The position numbers and the translations under genes are program-made. Below, piece by piece: positions 47,478 through 59,422 of a stretch of DNA of 64,000 nucleotides. This stretch comes from Gymnopus androsaceus JB14 (lineage: Eukaryota > Basidiomycota > Agaricomycetes > Agaricales > Omphalotaceae): assembly GCA_009733575.1 (NCBI GenBank), contig ML769466.1, positions 62,001-126,000 on the forward strand. The letters are read 5' to 3'. The first letter of the stretch is position 1. Each line of letters starts with the position of its first letter. The notes under the pieces were generated by a model that was given only the letters and a program-made list of their open reading frames with translations, searched no databases and had not been told where the DNA came from.

Positions 47478-50400
47478 TTACAATCCGTTCTTCAGCACTC
47501 CCGCAAGCGTTTCTATAATCGTCGTCCTCGTTTGCTGCTCTTCGGTCACATCCATGTCCACGTCCACGTCGATGATATCCTCGTTAGCGATCCGATTTTT
47601 CTTCGTCCTGAATGCACCTTCAGATTGGCCCTCGGCTCCCGGAATCACTTCCAGGCCTTCCTTTGCGCTGTCCACGCTCATTCCCTCACTAAGATGACGC
47701 TTCCGTTTCCCCGTCTGCGATTCGGATTGGGACCGCATTTGCGCCTGCGTCTTCATCGCCCTCCAATGTAAATACGTCAAACTATACCTCGGGCCAGGTG
47801 TGTTGCCGGATACTTTTTGGCCGAGGAGGGCGGTAGGAAGGCCTTCTCCTTCCTTCGATTCCCTGTGCATTTCCGTTTAACCCGTTGGTAATCCCCCTTC
47901 CCTGGTGTCTATCCTCGGATTCACACTTGCGTTGACGGTGATATTTCGACCTGGAGAATTAACAGGCGGAGACGGGAACCAGAGGAGTGAGCCGGTTGTT
48001 GGGTCGCGCGTAAAGTGGCGGGCTGCGTGAGGGGAAGGAGGGAAGGAGGAACAAGTCAGCAACACGTTACAACCATAAAATCGAAAATAAAACTTACTAG
48101 TATCCTTCGGCAACTTCTCCAAATCATACTGCGCAGCACCTGCCCCACTTGCGCCGTTAGCAGCGCTACCTCCCGTGCCCGAGCCAGTAGCAGCAGCATA
48201 AACCGATATCGTCCGATCCACACCTTTACGATGAATTTTCGGTGCCGTTGAACCTAACGTCGATCCTGTCGCTGGTAGATTGGAAGGTAGTGCAGAGGTC
48301 GAGGGAAGTGAGGTTTGGTACGAAGATCCATACTGCCCATATTGCTGTGTCTGCGGATACTGGATTCCGTACTGTCCATATTGTCCATACTGCTGCGTCT
48401 GTGCACCGTAAGGTACGTATTGTCCATATTGTGTCTGTTGTACCTGAGTAGGAGCTGGAGGAACAGAAGGAACAGACGAAACAGCAGATGCTGGTACCGC
48501 GGGGACGGGAACTTTCTTCCCATCTGCCCCAACACCGAGTGTGTATAAGGTCCCTTTGGTGGACCTGTGGTGTCTCGTTCTCGGTTCTTCGTCGCTTTCA
48601 TACTACTGTTAGTATTACTAGTAGATTTAGAAGCTGCGCCGGTGATAGTAATAGTGGAACTAGGCCGAGCACGAATACGAGCTGGACGATCGGGCACGAG
48701 GCCACCAGGACCAATGCCTTCCATTCCCAATGCTGATACCGATGCCAAATTGGAGTTGGTGGGACTGAGGCTGAGAATAAATGGACTAGGCCACCTCCGA
48801 GGGTAAATTTTTCTCTCGAACGCGTATATGTTCCGAGCCCTCGGAGGGGAGGAAGACAACGAACTAGTAGAGGAATACGGAGAAAACAGATATAATTCCA
48901 GATGTTTTCGTCGGAGACGGGAGAACTTTGGTTTCGGTCTTGGGTTTGGTTTGGCAGCTCCGGACGCCGTCGTCGTATTCGAAGTCGAAGCTGGAAGAGC
49001 AGACGTAGAGGTGGATGCCCCGCTCCCCTTCCCCCGTCCGCCAATCCGACACCGATACATCGAATCGCACACGTATAGTGGCCAGCCGGGATACCAAGTC
49101 GTTCCTCCTACTGCTACACTTCTTACTCCGTTCGTTATTCTAGCATTCGTGCGTGGTACGACGTTCCCGTTCGTACTTGACTTTGGGAGCGTAGAAGACA
49201 CCCCTCCAATCCTATGTGTATTAATTTTGGGTCGAGGGGCCCTAGGACGTCCTCTGACATGATCCTCCAAAAATTGTACACATATAGGCTCCAGTATGTC
49301 GGGGAGGGGGTGTGTTGCTAGGTGGGCTGCAGGTGTTAGGCCCCGTGTCGTTTTGGAAGGCGCGTCGTTGTTGAATGAGGGGGAGGGAGGAAGTTTGGGA
49401 TAGGCATGCAGGAAGGGAAAGTGGAAAAAAAGAAGGGAAGGAAGGAAGAGAGTCAGTTAGTATCAGGATTATTGAAATTAAGAAAAATCGGACTTACCAC
49501 CCATAAACACCTCATTCTCCCAAAACACCCTCTGAGGTGAATGATATGTCTCCGAGGGACGATGAAACCAAAGCGCTGAAATGTACATCTGTGCTGCACT
49601 TTCCTCTCCCGGTCCTTTTCCAACGCCGACTTCGTCTCGTTCATCATTACCGTTGACATTACTGCTTTGGATTTCACCGGCTTTGGCATCGAGAACTCTC
49701 CAAATCTCCCAAACCTGCGCCACGATTGGCCGAGATGCGGATCCTAGTCCTAGTTCGCTTCCTGCCCCTCCTTCTCCTTCTCCTTTCGCTGAGTTGGATG
49801 GAACCGAGGATGGAGCAGGAACAGGCCCAGCTACCCCATTACTCAAATGCACCCAATCCCCAGGCCGGATGGTGTGTCCTTTATAGGTTATTGAGGAGAG
49901 GTGTACCCTTGCCTCTTCTTTTTTGGATTTACCCTTCGTAGTATCATTCTCCCTCGCATTGGAGGTCCAAGCTAAAGGATCCACATTCCTGACTTTACCC
50001 TCCTCATATTCGTGTTCGTTCTCGTCGCAAAGGAGCAAACTCAAACTCCCAGGTCCAACACCCATCGAAGCGAAATTCGTTTTGGATTCATATCGTGGTC
50101 CGTCGTAGGGTGCCTCTTCGTACTCTTCGTTCTCGTCGACGTCCTTTCCCTTTCCCTTGGAATTCGAGCTTGAATTGGCATCCTTGGGATGGGAAGAACG
50201 CAGCTTGGACTTTACGTTCGTTAGCTCTGCGGTAGGTTTAGTCGATGAGCTCGTCGCGCCGTCCGTGGTAGACTTTGAAGCTGAGGTGGCAGACGAAGCA
50301 GCACCAGCGGAAACAGAGGTAGAGGAGGGTAAGGTGGAAGTCGAAGGAAGAGGTCGATCAGGCATCCAAGGTGCCGTTAAGGCTTGGTAGAGACGCTATT

Positions 50401-52156
50401 TAGATTTAGAATTTTTTTGTCAGTCATCAATATCCGACGTGGGAGAAAGGTAACAGGGAAAAGGACGGAAGGGACTAACCTGTAATATCAGCACTCTACC
50501 GTATTCTTCGCTCCCGCCGCTTCCTACTGTAAACGTAGATCGTTTGAGGGAAGAAGACGTTGGCGAAGGACCCCACCACCTCCGCCCCTGCTCAAACAAG
50601 CGCATCATGTCTCTATCGAAGGATGCAGGAGTTAGGTAATATGTCGATTTGTTAATTCGAGTCTGTGTGTGGTCGTGCGCATTAGTTTTAGCGTTCCGCG
50701 TTTAGTAGCCAGAAAGTGGTGCGCGCTGGGAGTGGGATTGAGATTAAGTATTAGCATACGTACCTCGATAATTGTCAACGAGACACTACTCGTGCTGGCA
50801 ATCCCATCGATATCGATAACATCCAGGTATATCGTCCAGGACTGTAGCTAGGCGGGTTGCAGCAATAGAGTGGTATTTGATAGTGTTGAGTAAATGGAGG
50901 TATGTTTTCTGCGTACGTAGAGTGAAGGGAGAGGAGCGTTAGTTTGTTGTGAGAGAGACAGAAGGAAAGTAACGAAGTCGAAACAAGGAGAGATTAAAAA
51001 GAACGCATTACCGTCAAAGCAGATAACGTGAAACTAAACTGAAAACATGAAAAAAAATACCTACATTGTCACCCTCAGCTAACCAACCCTCTTCCCCTTC
51101 GTCGAAACCAGGCCATTTCGGTATGCTTTTATCCATATGTTCCAAGAGTCGTTGTGACTCTGATTCTCTTTCAGCGATGGCGATAGCATTTGCGGTAGCG
51201 TTAGTATCGTTATCGAAATCGGAGACATCGGACTCGGATTCAGTGTCAGTAGTGGTGTCGACATCTGACTCGCTATCTTCGTCTTCGATAGTTGAGCGAA
51301 GGGGTTGGGTAGAGGTACGACTGGGACTGGCGCAGCTACGGGTGTGAACTACAGCTGCTTGCGCTTGGGCAGCTACAGGCGCTGGTAACTTGAGGCGGTT
51401 CGACACTGGCAGCCTTAGCAGCAGCCTTCTTTTGCTTCTCGTTCTCCAGTCTCTCTCGCTCCCTTTCCTTCTCCCTCTCCCTCTCCTCTCTCTGCCTCTC
51501 TTCCTCAATCTCTGGATAAGCTTTCTGCGCGGAACCAGGTGGAGGAGAGAATGATCTAGGTTGTGGTAATGTCCCAGTTTCGCCTCCGTCTCCTTCGCGT
51601 GCAAGCGCGTATTTTCCCCATTCAACATCCAGCAACCTCTTCAACACCTCCGCATCTCTAGATATCTGAGAATCCTTTTCATTATAAAACATTGCGTTCC
51701 AAAACACCAGCGCCAAGTCTGCGTACACCTCCAAAGGGCTGGAATAGGCTTTGGGATTGGTGACAGGGAGAGCAAGACGGTCGCGGATTGGGTGCAGAGC
51801 TCGAGGCTCGGGGATTAACTGGAGGAAGAGTAGTGTTAATTAGATTAAAATGGGATAAAAGTTGGACATACATCGTAATACGCCTTCCAATCATTCTTAT
51901 CCAATAGCATCAAAAACATTCCGCTAAGCAGTCGTTTCCGACCACGACCTGTTCCGATTCCTGTTCCCCCGACTCCGGTTACTGGCCCTGCGCCTCCTAT
52001 GGAAGATGAAGACGCGTTGGGATTGGGATTGGACGACGAAGACGAGGCATTGGTAGGCTTGGTGGAATTAGCGCGATTTGGAGGCTGAGCGACTGCTGTG
52101 AGCAGTGTCTCGAGGATGGATGTGATGGTGGTTTTTTGTTGCGGTGTTAAAGGCAT
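47478..52156 (-). CDS. Bromodomain-BAH protein, RSC1/RSC2-like chromatin remodelling subunit
   Basis: Likely subunit of an RSC/SWI-SNF-type complex that reads acetylated histones. Exon 1 is 51872-52156 (MPLTPQQKTTITSILETLL...KNDWKAYYD) and exon 2 starts at 51818 (LIPEPRALHPIRDRLALPV...YADLALVFWNAMFYN), together a bromodomain with the Tyr and Asn region. A Lys/Glu/Arg coiled segment and an acidic Asp/Ser tract follow (about 51080-51550), then RVLILQRLYQALT (50370-50510), the BAH domain (ITYKGHTIRPGDWVHLSNG ... FHRPSETYHSPQRVFWENE, 49498-50000), an AT-hook-like GRPRAPRPK near 49235, a Gln-Tyr-Gly repeat (48310-48450), FPSPPVNSPGRNITVN and YSLTYLHWRAMK at the end. Frames change near 51400, 48530 and 47870 without splice sites I can defend, so introns or indels remain open. 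Truncated copies surround it. Confidence 0.8.
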
Positions 52157-52329
52157 GGTGAGTCGCGTTTAGATTAGAGTTACCATGGATGAAATGGAGG
52201 TTCGGAGAAAGAGAAGAAATGCCTGCCGGAAGGCTCAGCTGGCGTTAAGTAGCGGGCGCTACTAAGCTGTTAATAGTGTTATCATCTTACTGGAGTCTTA
52301 CCTAAGTTACCTTAGTGTAAAGTTTCAGA

Positions 52330-52600
52330 CCCAGTGGAAGAATCCATGCGCAAACGATGAGGAAAGATGCGCGGTGGCAATGGACGCCCACTCAGCGACT
52401 CCGCTCACAGTACGTCGGTCGCGTCTCCTACCGTATAGGCACATTCTACTCGGAATAATACGATGAAGAAAATACGGTAGCATGGGAATTAGATGACGAG
52501 ACAAGGCATTGGTAGCATCACTGCAGGCTGAACGTTGATATCTCGAGAGATGCCCAGTAGTAAGTGCTTCTTTGAAGCTTGAGCGAAGAATCACGCTCGA
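52330..52600 (-). pseudogene. Short relic of the bromodomain gene N-terminus
   Basis: Plus-strand words GATGACGAGACAAGGCATTGGTAG and GGCTGAACG near 52490-52535 align with GACGACGAAGACGAGGCATTGG and GGCTGAGCG in exon 1 of the neighbouring gene (52030-52095), and CTCAGCGACT recurs near 52391. It lies just upstream of that gene in the same orientation. No coding frame remains. Confidence 0.5.
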
Positions 52601-52773
52601 CGGAGGAATCTTATTGCTGTATCCCTCCTCCTTTCCGCCCCTGCCTTCATCGTTTAATCTCGTCGCAACTGAGCAAAGATGATAAATACAGTCGATGACT
52701 GCAACTGCAAGTCATACCATGATTGCATAGTAAAAATGTGAATATGTACAACAACATCGTCCATGTAAATGCT

Positions 52774-53794
52774 TCAGTCTGAGTCACTGTCATCATCGTC
52801 AGAGTCACTACTAGATTCCGACCTACTGTCACCTGTTTTCGAATTGGAGCCATTCTCCTCATCCTCGGATGTCCCTTCTTCTTGAACCTCTTCCATGTCC
52901 ACATCTTCGTCCGCGCCCTCTGAATCATCAGCATTTGAATCCAAGCGCGGTCGTTTGCGACTGGAACCCTGGGATGTAAGATGTTTCCGCTTTGGAGCGG
53001 AGACATCCTCCTCAATACAACCTCAATAAGCTGATTGTATAATGCTTCGTCGAACCCCACAAGTTGGAAAGCCACCCATTCGAATTTGATGGTACCCCTC
53101 TTACAGAGATCTCGAATTACTTTTAGACTGAGCTTACGGGTCTGTTGTTGATGTGCAAAACAGAATCCAGATACAGCGTTAAGAGCGCCCTGTAGTAGCG
53201 TATATTTAGTCTTCATAAGTAAGCTTGTAGACGGACCTACGTAGACTTGAGTCGTAACGCGTTGAGGGATACAATGGATTTTGTAAATCCCATGATAAAA
53301 TAGACTGGTTTTGTTTTTTAAAAAGCACGTTCGTTGTTGACCATGACAGTCATCAAAAGGCGATTTCAAGTGCAGCTGACCATTCATACACTGCTGGGTC
53401 TTCGGAAAAAGCTTTAGGGCGTGTTGTTTGGAACGATTGCCCGACCACACAACACCCCTTGTATCGAAAACAAAGATTTGATTCGTTGTAGAAGACCTGA
53501 GTGAATGGTTAGTCAGAATCTGTATGTAGTAAAGGAAGGAAGTAATAATAGTAACAAACCAAGACGTTCCGTCCGATAGAGGGGCCTAGATCCAACTGAG
53601 TATTGTGAATGTTACAATGGAAAGGAAGACATTACCATTACATTTAAATGTTTGATTAAAGAAGCTTCCGAAAATTGCGCATTTTCTGGACAAGGTGTTT
53701 CTTGCCACTTTCGAGGCCTTTGATCATATAACGGAAATGCTTTGACAATTCGACGAAGCTTTTTGCAAAAAAAAAAAGACAAAAACAAAAACAA
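52774..53794 (-). CDS. Unrecognised protein with acidic C-terminal tail
   Basis: The C-terminal frame ends at 52774 with APKRKHLTSQ, RKRPRL and a tail of Asp/Glu/Ser residues (SSSDSDDDDSDSD), typical of nucleolar or chromatin proteins. Upstream, 53000-53500 encodes a helical region (TTNQIFVFDTRGVVWSGNRS, HGIYKIHCIP, CFAHQQQTRKLSLKVIRD, WVAFQLVGFDEALYNQLIE). A further exon is likely at 53640-53780 (KLRRIVKAFPLYDQRPRKWQ). The switch from the QLIE frame to the acidic frame occurs within 53020-53035 with no room for an intron, so an indel is possible. I do not recognise the family. Confidence 0.5.
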
Positions 53795-54019
53795 AAATTA
53801 GGGTAGAAACATCATCAAGGTTTTTTTAAGAAAAAACATACCTCAGATAAACTCTGGCAAGGTCACCATAATAATTAAACGCATTATTCAGTGCCCGTAA
53901 ATTCAGCAGCTTGAAGTTCACTGGCTTACATTATTTCCTGAACCTGTATTTTCTTTTTCTTTTCGGTTCTTCAAAGAAAATGTTGACTGATTGGGGCAGG
54001 CTTAGAGTCAAAGAGGGCG

Positions 54020-54441
54020 TTAACACACTGCATCATCTTCAGAAGAGCTTGAAGTTTCTGCCTGGAAGGTTTTGACCCTTGAATTCTTCTTCGGTTTTGG
54101 ATACTGACATGCAAATAGCTGGTAAGGATGATATAAGTGAGGATTTGAGTAGACGTACCAGGTCCTCCTCCTCCTCATCTTCGGAAGCTTCGTCTTCAGA
54201 ATCAGATGCCTTTGGCCGCTTCTTCCTAGCTTGAGATTCAGTAGTGCGAGATTTTGAAGCCTGAACGAATGAGACATGTAAGAATTGATGAAAATGAATG
54301 AGATTCTATACGTACCGTTCGTTCGTCGTCTGAGTCTATCTCTGCAGAAGCTTCAGTCGTTTTGGGTTGCTTTTGATATTTTCGACGTGTAGTTTCAACA
54401 GAGGGCGGAGAATGTGGCTGCGCTGCGGCGTCGACTTCCAT
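54020..54441 (-). CDS. Small acidic/basic nuclear-type protein (108 residues)
   Basis: Three exons in phase: 54316-54441, 54159-54260, 54020-54118. Sequence begins MEVDAAAQPHSPPSVETTRR and alternates acidic (DSDDER, DSEDEASEDEEEEDL) with basic (RKKRPK, KPKKNSRVK) stretches, ending SSSSEDDAVC. It is predicted disordered. Strong GTACGT donors at both introns and consistent phases support a real gene. It lies close to two other short genes on the same strand. No known domain is recognised. Confidence 0.65.
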
Positions 54442-54528
54442 TGCTTCTAGCTAGAACGTACTTCAAGCAGAATACGTGATTTTCAACTTCAAATACACAC
54501 AATTTCTAGCTGCGGGGTTGGTCGAGTT

Positions 54529-55318
54529 CTAAGGCTAAATGTCAGAGGAACGCTAGCAAGCAATAAAGCGCAGGCCCTACCACATTCCGAGTCAGCAGCA
54601 ATTCCCCAGGTGTTTCCTCCTGCTTGATCTGTGCATCTTTGACCAGCATATAATGGTCTCTCAGAGTGCGATATCTCTAGATAATACTTGGATTAAAGTT
54701 TTATGAAGAATAGGCAGATGAACTAACGGTCCTATAGGCGCGTTTCTTTTCCTTTTCATAACGGCATCTGTCTTTGAAAAAGACAAGTTCGTCGTTTAGC
54801 TCGGAAACGTCATCCTGTTTCGCGTCAGTTCTAACCTTGGCTGAGATACAGAAAGAAAACGGAGTATACCTGTAGCACCATATTCATCTGGACGTAATGT
54901 ATGAACAAACAATCTACTTGAACTCGTGTGCACTGACCTTGCGCAACCGCTTAATCTCTTCGATTAATTGCGGTTTAGACAATTCGCTAGCATTACCTCC
55001 AGCCGCGGAATTGGTCTCGCTCCATTCAGAGTCAGAATTTGAAGCCTGGAATGTAAACGTTGAAGAATGACTTGGAGGTTTACCGAGATTTCGAACTCAC
55101 TGGCATTCGTGTCCGCTGAGGGTTGGTCCGACTTTGCGCTGCTACTTGGGCCAGAATTTGAGCTGCCATTGCTTTCCTGAGTCCAAGTTGGCAAGGTCGT
55201 GGTTGGAAGCAAAGTCTAAAATGAGTCAGTGCACGCGTCGATGAACAGTCATGATTCGTGACCACATACTTCGATTTAACTACGACCATCGGACAACCTT
55301 TTGCCTCACTTCGTCCAT
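54529..55318 (-). CDS. Coiled-coil protein, unrecognised family
   Basis: Begins with a tiny exon (MDE at 55318) joined to TLLPTTTLPTWTQESNGSSN (about 55085-55214), then ASNSDSEWSETNSAAGG...LSKPQLIEEIKRLRK (about 54940-55047), MNMVLQ (about 54868-54887), DDVSELNDELVFFKDRCRYE...KKRAYRT (about 54730-54814) and RYRTLRDHYMLVKDAQIKQE...LLLTRNV (about 54583-54675). All joins use GT-AG in phase. The second half is a leucine-rich coiled coil, the first a Ser-rich disordered stretch. Fragments of the first exons recur at about 60670-60840 and 63405-63500. Confidence 0.6.
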
Positions 55319-56779
55319 TTGCAACTGGGATGTATTCTGGGTATCTTCAAGAATGTTGAAATCAACACTCAGAGCATAACAATTGTCTTAGACACGACGC
55401 GAAACGATACCCGTTAAATAATTATACCAGAATTACGCCAACTCTCAGAATGCGTCAGCCGGTATTTGGGCCACCAGCTGGCATGTAGGAAAGGGGAATG
55501 TGCGATGTGGATACGTTTTGGCAGACTGAGACTGGTGAGTTAAGCTAACCGACGACTATTAATGATACTAACGAATGATTTCGTTCTCCCCATCCTCGCT
55601 CCTCTGCAGTTCCTATTCTCCTCCTCCTCCCTCGCTTCCTCCTGACTATCCTATGTAATATCCACCCACAATACTAACTGCGCAAAATCTAACAGGTAAA
55701 CGCTGCTTCTCTCCGCGCACAGGCTCAATAACCTTTCCCCTCTCCCTGCGATCGAAACCAAACTAGGTTTGGTTTCGTTCTGGTCTTGTTTCTTTCCTTT
55801 TTCTTTTCCGTTTCCATTCCTCGTCAACGCCAAAACGCCAAGTAACTTCCCCCGCGCTTGAATAGACAGGTGCTGAGTCTGAGTGAGTCGCCCTGCTCTT
55901 TATCTTGTACCTAATTCTCGCGAACTTACGTGCGATGCTCACCCTTTGTCGCTCCTCAACGACACGTGCCAAATTGAGAATGTCTTGTTAGGTATCGGTG
56001 TGAAGAAAGGCGTGTTTCGTAGGGAGACCTCCTTCTCGTTCCCACTCGCTAGCTCCTACCCCCTACTTCTGTATTCTCCTCCTCAGTTGGTCCTGCTCGC
56101 ATCCCTTCCTAACCCATTGACTACGCCTCGCTGTTTCATTCGGTCGGCTCCGCAGGTCATACAGTAACACTCTACCTTTATCGGTGCTATCCGTTCAACG
56201 GCCTTTATGTGGCTTAGTGCAGAGAGTTTGAGGAATCGGTGATTGTGTTCTGCTTTCGATTTGGGACATTTATGAACTGATGAATTTGCTCTGTTTTGCC
56301 TTCCTCTCTGCCCCTACCACCTCTCGGCTCCGCCTCCGCTGGTTTGCTAATAACACTCCTATGGCTCGTTCAGTAGGAACAAAGATTACTGTTAATATCA
56401 ATCAGGCGTTGAAGGAGTGTGAATACAATCCTTTCACCGCTCTTTGTTTTAAGCTTTTCGCGTTAGCTGTCAGATTTTCGTCGCACATAGGTTTGAATTT
56501 CACTTGTTTCTCTTTTGGCTTTGCCTTTTATACCTTTCTTTCTTTCGTACCTTTGTGCGAGTGTTTGGGTGCAAAATTCGATGTAGGCTAACTAACTCCC
56601 GTTTGCAGCAAACCCAGTTGAACATTACTCTTGTTGTGAAGGACGTCGGGAGTTCTAGCAAAGGTTTGTCTCTCTTGCTCACTTCTGATTTCTTCCTTTT
56701 CCCTCCGCCATCAGATTCTTCGGCGTCGTTATCTCTTCACTTTGAACTGCTTTTGACTTGACGACCAGAATCCTCTGAG
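55319..56779. other. Intergenic region, no gene recognised
   Basis: Upstream of the coiled-coil gene. A plus-strand frame at 56280-56591 has hydrophobic stretches but no start context, splice structure or homology that I can support. Pyrimidine-rich tracts are frequent on the plus strand between 55600 and 56110. Confidence 0.4.
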
Positions 56780-57640
56780 TCTGTCATAACTGAGCGTATG
56801 TTGATATGAATCTGCGTCACTCTCGGGTTCACGACGCAAGACATTTGCAACCGTAAGTTTCTCCTTCCTACCTCATATCGATATTCATCCCTACTGACGC
56901 CGTTAAAGAAATGTTTTGTACCCGCAGGCATGAACTCGATTCTACCGGCTCCATGGAAGCGAGTATGTGGGATGTTTGGTGTAATTCTAAGGATTGCAGA
57001 GGTGGTTGGGGTGGTTGATTGGTGTGTTGGTGCGTTATAGGCAGGCTCTTTCGTCGGAACGGTACCAGTATCTGTCCCAGAATGAGGATCCCAGTGTGAT
57101 TGGCTGGTTTTCCTAACCAGAGTCTTTCAAAAAATTCATTCCTCTTGAACAACAATGAAACTAATTTTGTGGATCGATTGCTAGAGGTCTTCACTGTAGA
57201 AGCAGAAGACTTTCGGGAAAAGACTTCGAATCAACTGATCTGAGTGCTTCTCTACCTTGGCGCGGAACCGTTTTCAGACTTCAAATCTTGGGTGTTGACG
57301 CTTTGAGCGCTGAATTTAGCACACTAGATTTTTCCACGGATATTAAGATTTCTTCAGCGTCTTGGGGGAACAACTTTCATCCAATGTGTGATAAGTCGTC
57401 GTTGTCGAGGCTTTAACTGTGGAGAAAGATATGGCGAGGTGCTTCCATCTTCTGAACTTTGGAATTTGAATGTAGGCATGGAAGAATTAGAGCTCGAATG
57501 AGAAGAGATGGAGGTCGCATCATAATTCTATCTATCGTGTTTCACGAAGATAGCAAAAGCTCAACGATGTGGGGAGATTTTGAATCTGACTCTCGTGCCT
57601 TTTCCTTCTGATTTCTTCTACTGGAGAAGCCTGTTTTTTT
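56780..57640 (-). pseudogene. Decayed copy of the RhoGEF gene N-terminal part
   Basis: Matches 24930-25960 in the same orientation: plus-strand words TTTTCAGACTTCAAA, TTTAGCACACTAGATTT, GTGTGATAAGTCG, TGCTTCCATCTTCTGAAC and TGGTTTTCCTAA recur in order at both places, with many substitutions and deletions between them. Encoded fragments such as SHILASMEPVESS correspond to TSHIPRFRGAGSG. No frame stays open across it. Confidence 0.85.
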
Positions 57641-57713
57641 GTTATATTCAGTATATATACTACATTCTGCGATGATGGTGAATTCGAGTTATTGCTGCCC
57701 GTTTGGCTAAATC

Positions 57714-59422
57714 CTAAACAATCAAAGAGATCAAATTATTTTTAGTTTCCAAAACAACCTCTCCTCTCTTCTTCCCTTGATTTCCTACTCTATCCTCTCC
57801 CCAAAATACACGCCCAATCATAGTTTTCCCTGAACGCTTCTGCACTAGATTCCGCCTGCGGTCCTGCCAGGGTTCTGGGTCATCCAGGTCACAGCTTAAA
57901 CAATCGATAAGCAATGGGGAGACAAGATCATTTCTTAAAAGAAATGATCCTTCATATGTCTTGTGCATCTCCACTTCTATAGGTGAACTGGTTGTCCGAG
58001 CATTGAGCATGATGGTGGAGTTCAAGGGAGCTGTATAATGTCGGATTTTGATTGGGCTATCAGTTGTCCTGGCGTCAACACCAAACCTTCCATACGCTGA
58101 AACTTGGCCTGGTCCACTAAATATTTGAGGATACAGTTCTAGTTCAGCAGAGATGGGCCTGGTAAAAGTGAAAATGTATGTTGAATGTATCAGTAAGCAA
58201 TAAAGCGAAAGTTATACATGTAAATATAACACTGACTCTTTTGAAGTTTGCATTTTCAATCGCGTGAAGATTAGCCTCGATGGAATGTTCAACATCCTCA
58301 CTGAAACCGTGTATTGGTGCATTGGAAGTGACAAGATCAAGAGTGTCCGTCACTTCAAAGCGGCCTTCAATAGCACTATTATTGGTCTTTATGACTGCGT
58401 GACTGGCTGACAGAGACTGTAAATGAAATAAAAACGAATGCACAATAAGTGCTCTCATAGGCATTGACTTCCTCAATGAAAATCAGTACACACCTTGACC
58501 TGCACAACCTGAGGCATAGCAGATGTACTATGGAGAGAAATAGACTCAAAGTGGACGGAACCTGAAAGGTTACCGATGTGATGGGAGACTGGGCCTACAG
58601 TGTTGATGTTGAGATTCTGGATGACCAAAGGGACATCACGACGAGGAAGAGTTATAGTAATATGAGTTTGAATCATCCCCATATTCAAGGGAATTTGAGG
58701 ACCATTCTGGTCAGCCTGCAACATGAGCCTCAGTGATCCATGCATACAGTAACAAAGGGAGCCTGAACGAACTTACTTGGAATACTCCAACGCCGTGGAG
58801 ATTGTCCGCAAAGTTCATTTGGCAGATTTGATATTCGAACCTTTCCAACAACGCCTGTTGTATTTCTCCGTCATAATGCGAGGTGACTTTGACCGATACA
58901 ATATTCTCTATGCTGCCCACAGTGGACTCTTCTGCTTGTACTACTTCTACATGCACATTAGCGAAACCTTCCCCCAGTCTTGAAGCAATGAAGATGCCAC
59001 TGGAATTGGTAGGTATTGCGAATGTGAACGAATCAGAAAGCCGGGCAGGCTGTGATTTACAATTTGACCACAATGATCGCTCCGGTGATGTGTATAGAGG
59101 GTGAGTAGACTGAACATGTTCGGCGAGTAAAGGAGCCCATTTCGCTTGATTGTGAGTGACAGACTAGTACAAAGTATACTCATGATTAGATACTGTATAG
59201 ACTCAGAGAACGGAAAGTTCATACCAACAGACCCTTGATGAAGTGAATACTAGGATTCGGAAATTGGCCCAGACTGATGATCAGAGCGCAAAAGACAAAG
59301 GCCATGAGAGTCATTGCCAATAGTGTAGTACTCGTGGCTGGTTTTGAACGAGGCTCATCGAACAAGTGGTCATCCGAGCGATATTTTGTGCGTTGTCCAA
59401 GGATTGGCTTCTTGGAGTCCAT
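57714..59422 (-). CDS. DUF7330-type single-pass membrane protein
   Basis: Type II-like protein: a 40-residue cytoplasmic part (MDSKKPILGQRTKYRSDDHL...) and one membrane helix (LLAMTLMAFVFCALIISLGQ), then a large extracellular beta-rich region. Exons: 59225-59422, 58777-59163, 58494-58715, 58237-58416, and 57714-58158. Repeated beta-solenoid-like motifs are visible: VIKTNNSAIEGRFEV, LVTSNAPIHG, DARTTDSPIKI and NARTTSSPIEVEMHKTYEGS, which are the hallmark of this fungal family (function unknown). The first three joins are in phase; the last is off by one base, so either the splice choice is wrong or there is a single indel near 58160-58240. Confidence 0.75.

Noticed and set aside
56280..56591. 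Hydrophobic plus-strand frame as a membrane protein gene
   Set aside because: No start context, no splice extension and Phe/Leu/Ser richness that follows the local pyrimidine bias.
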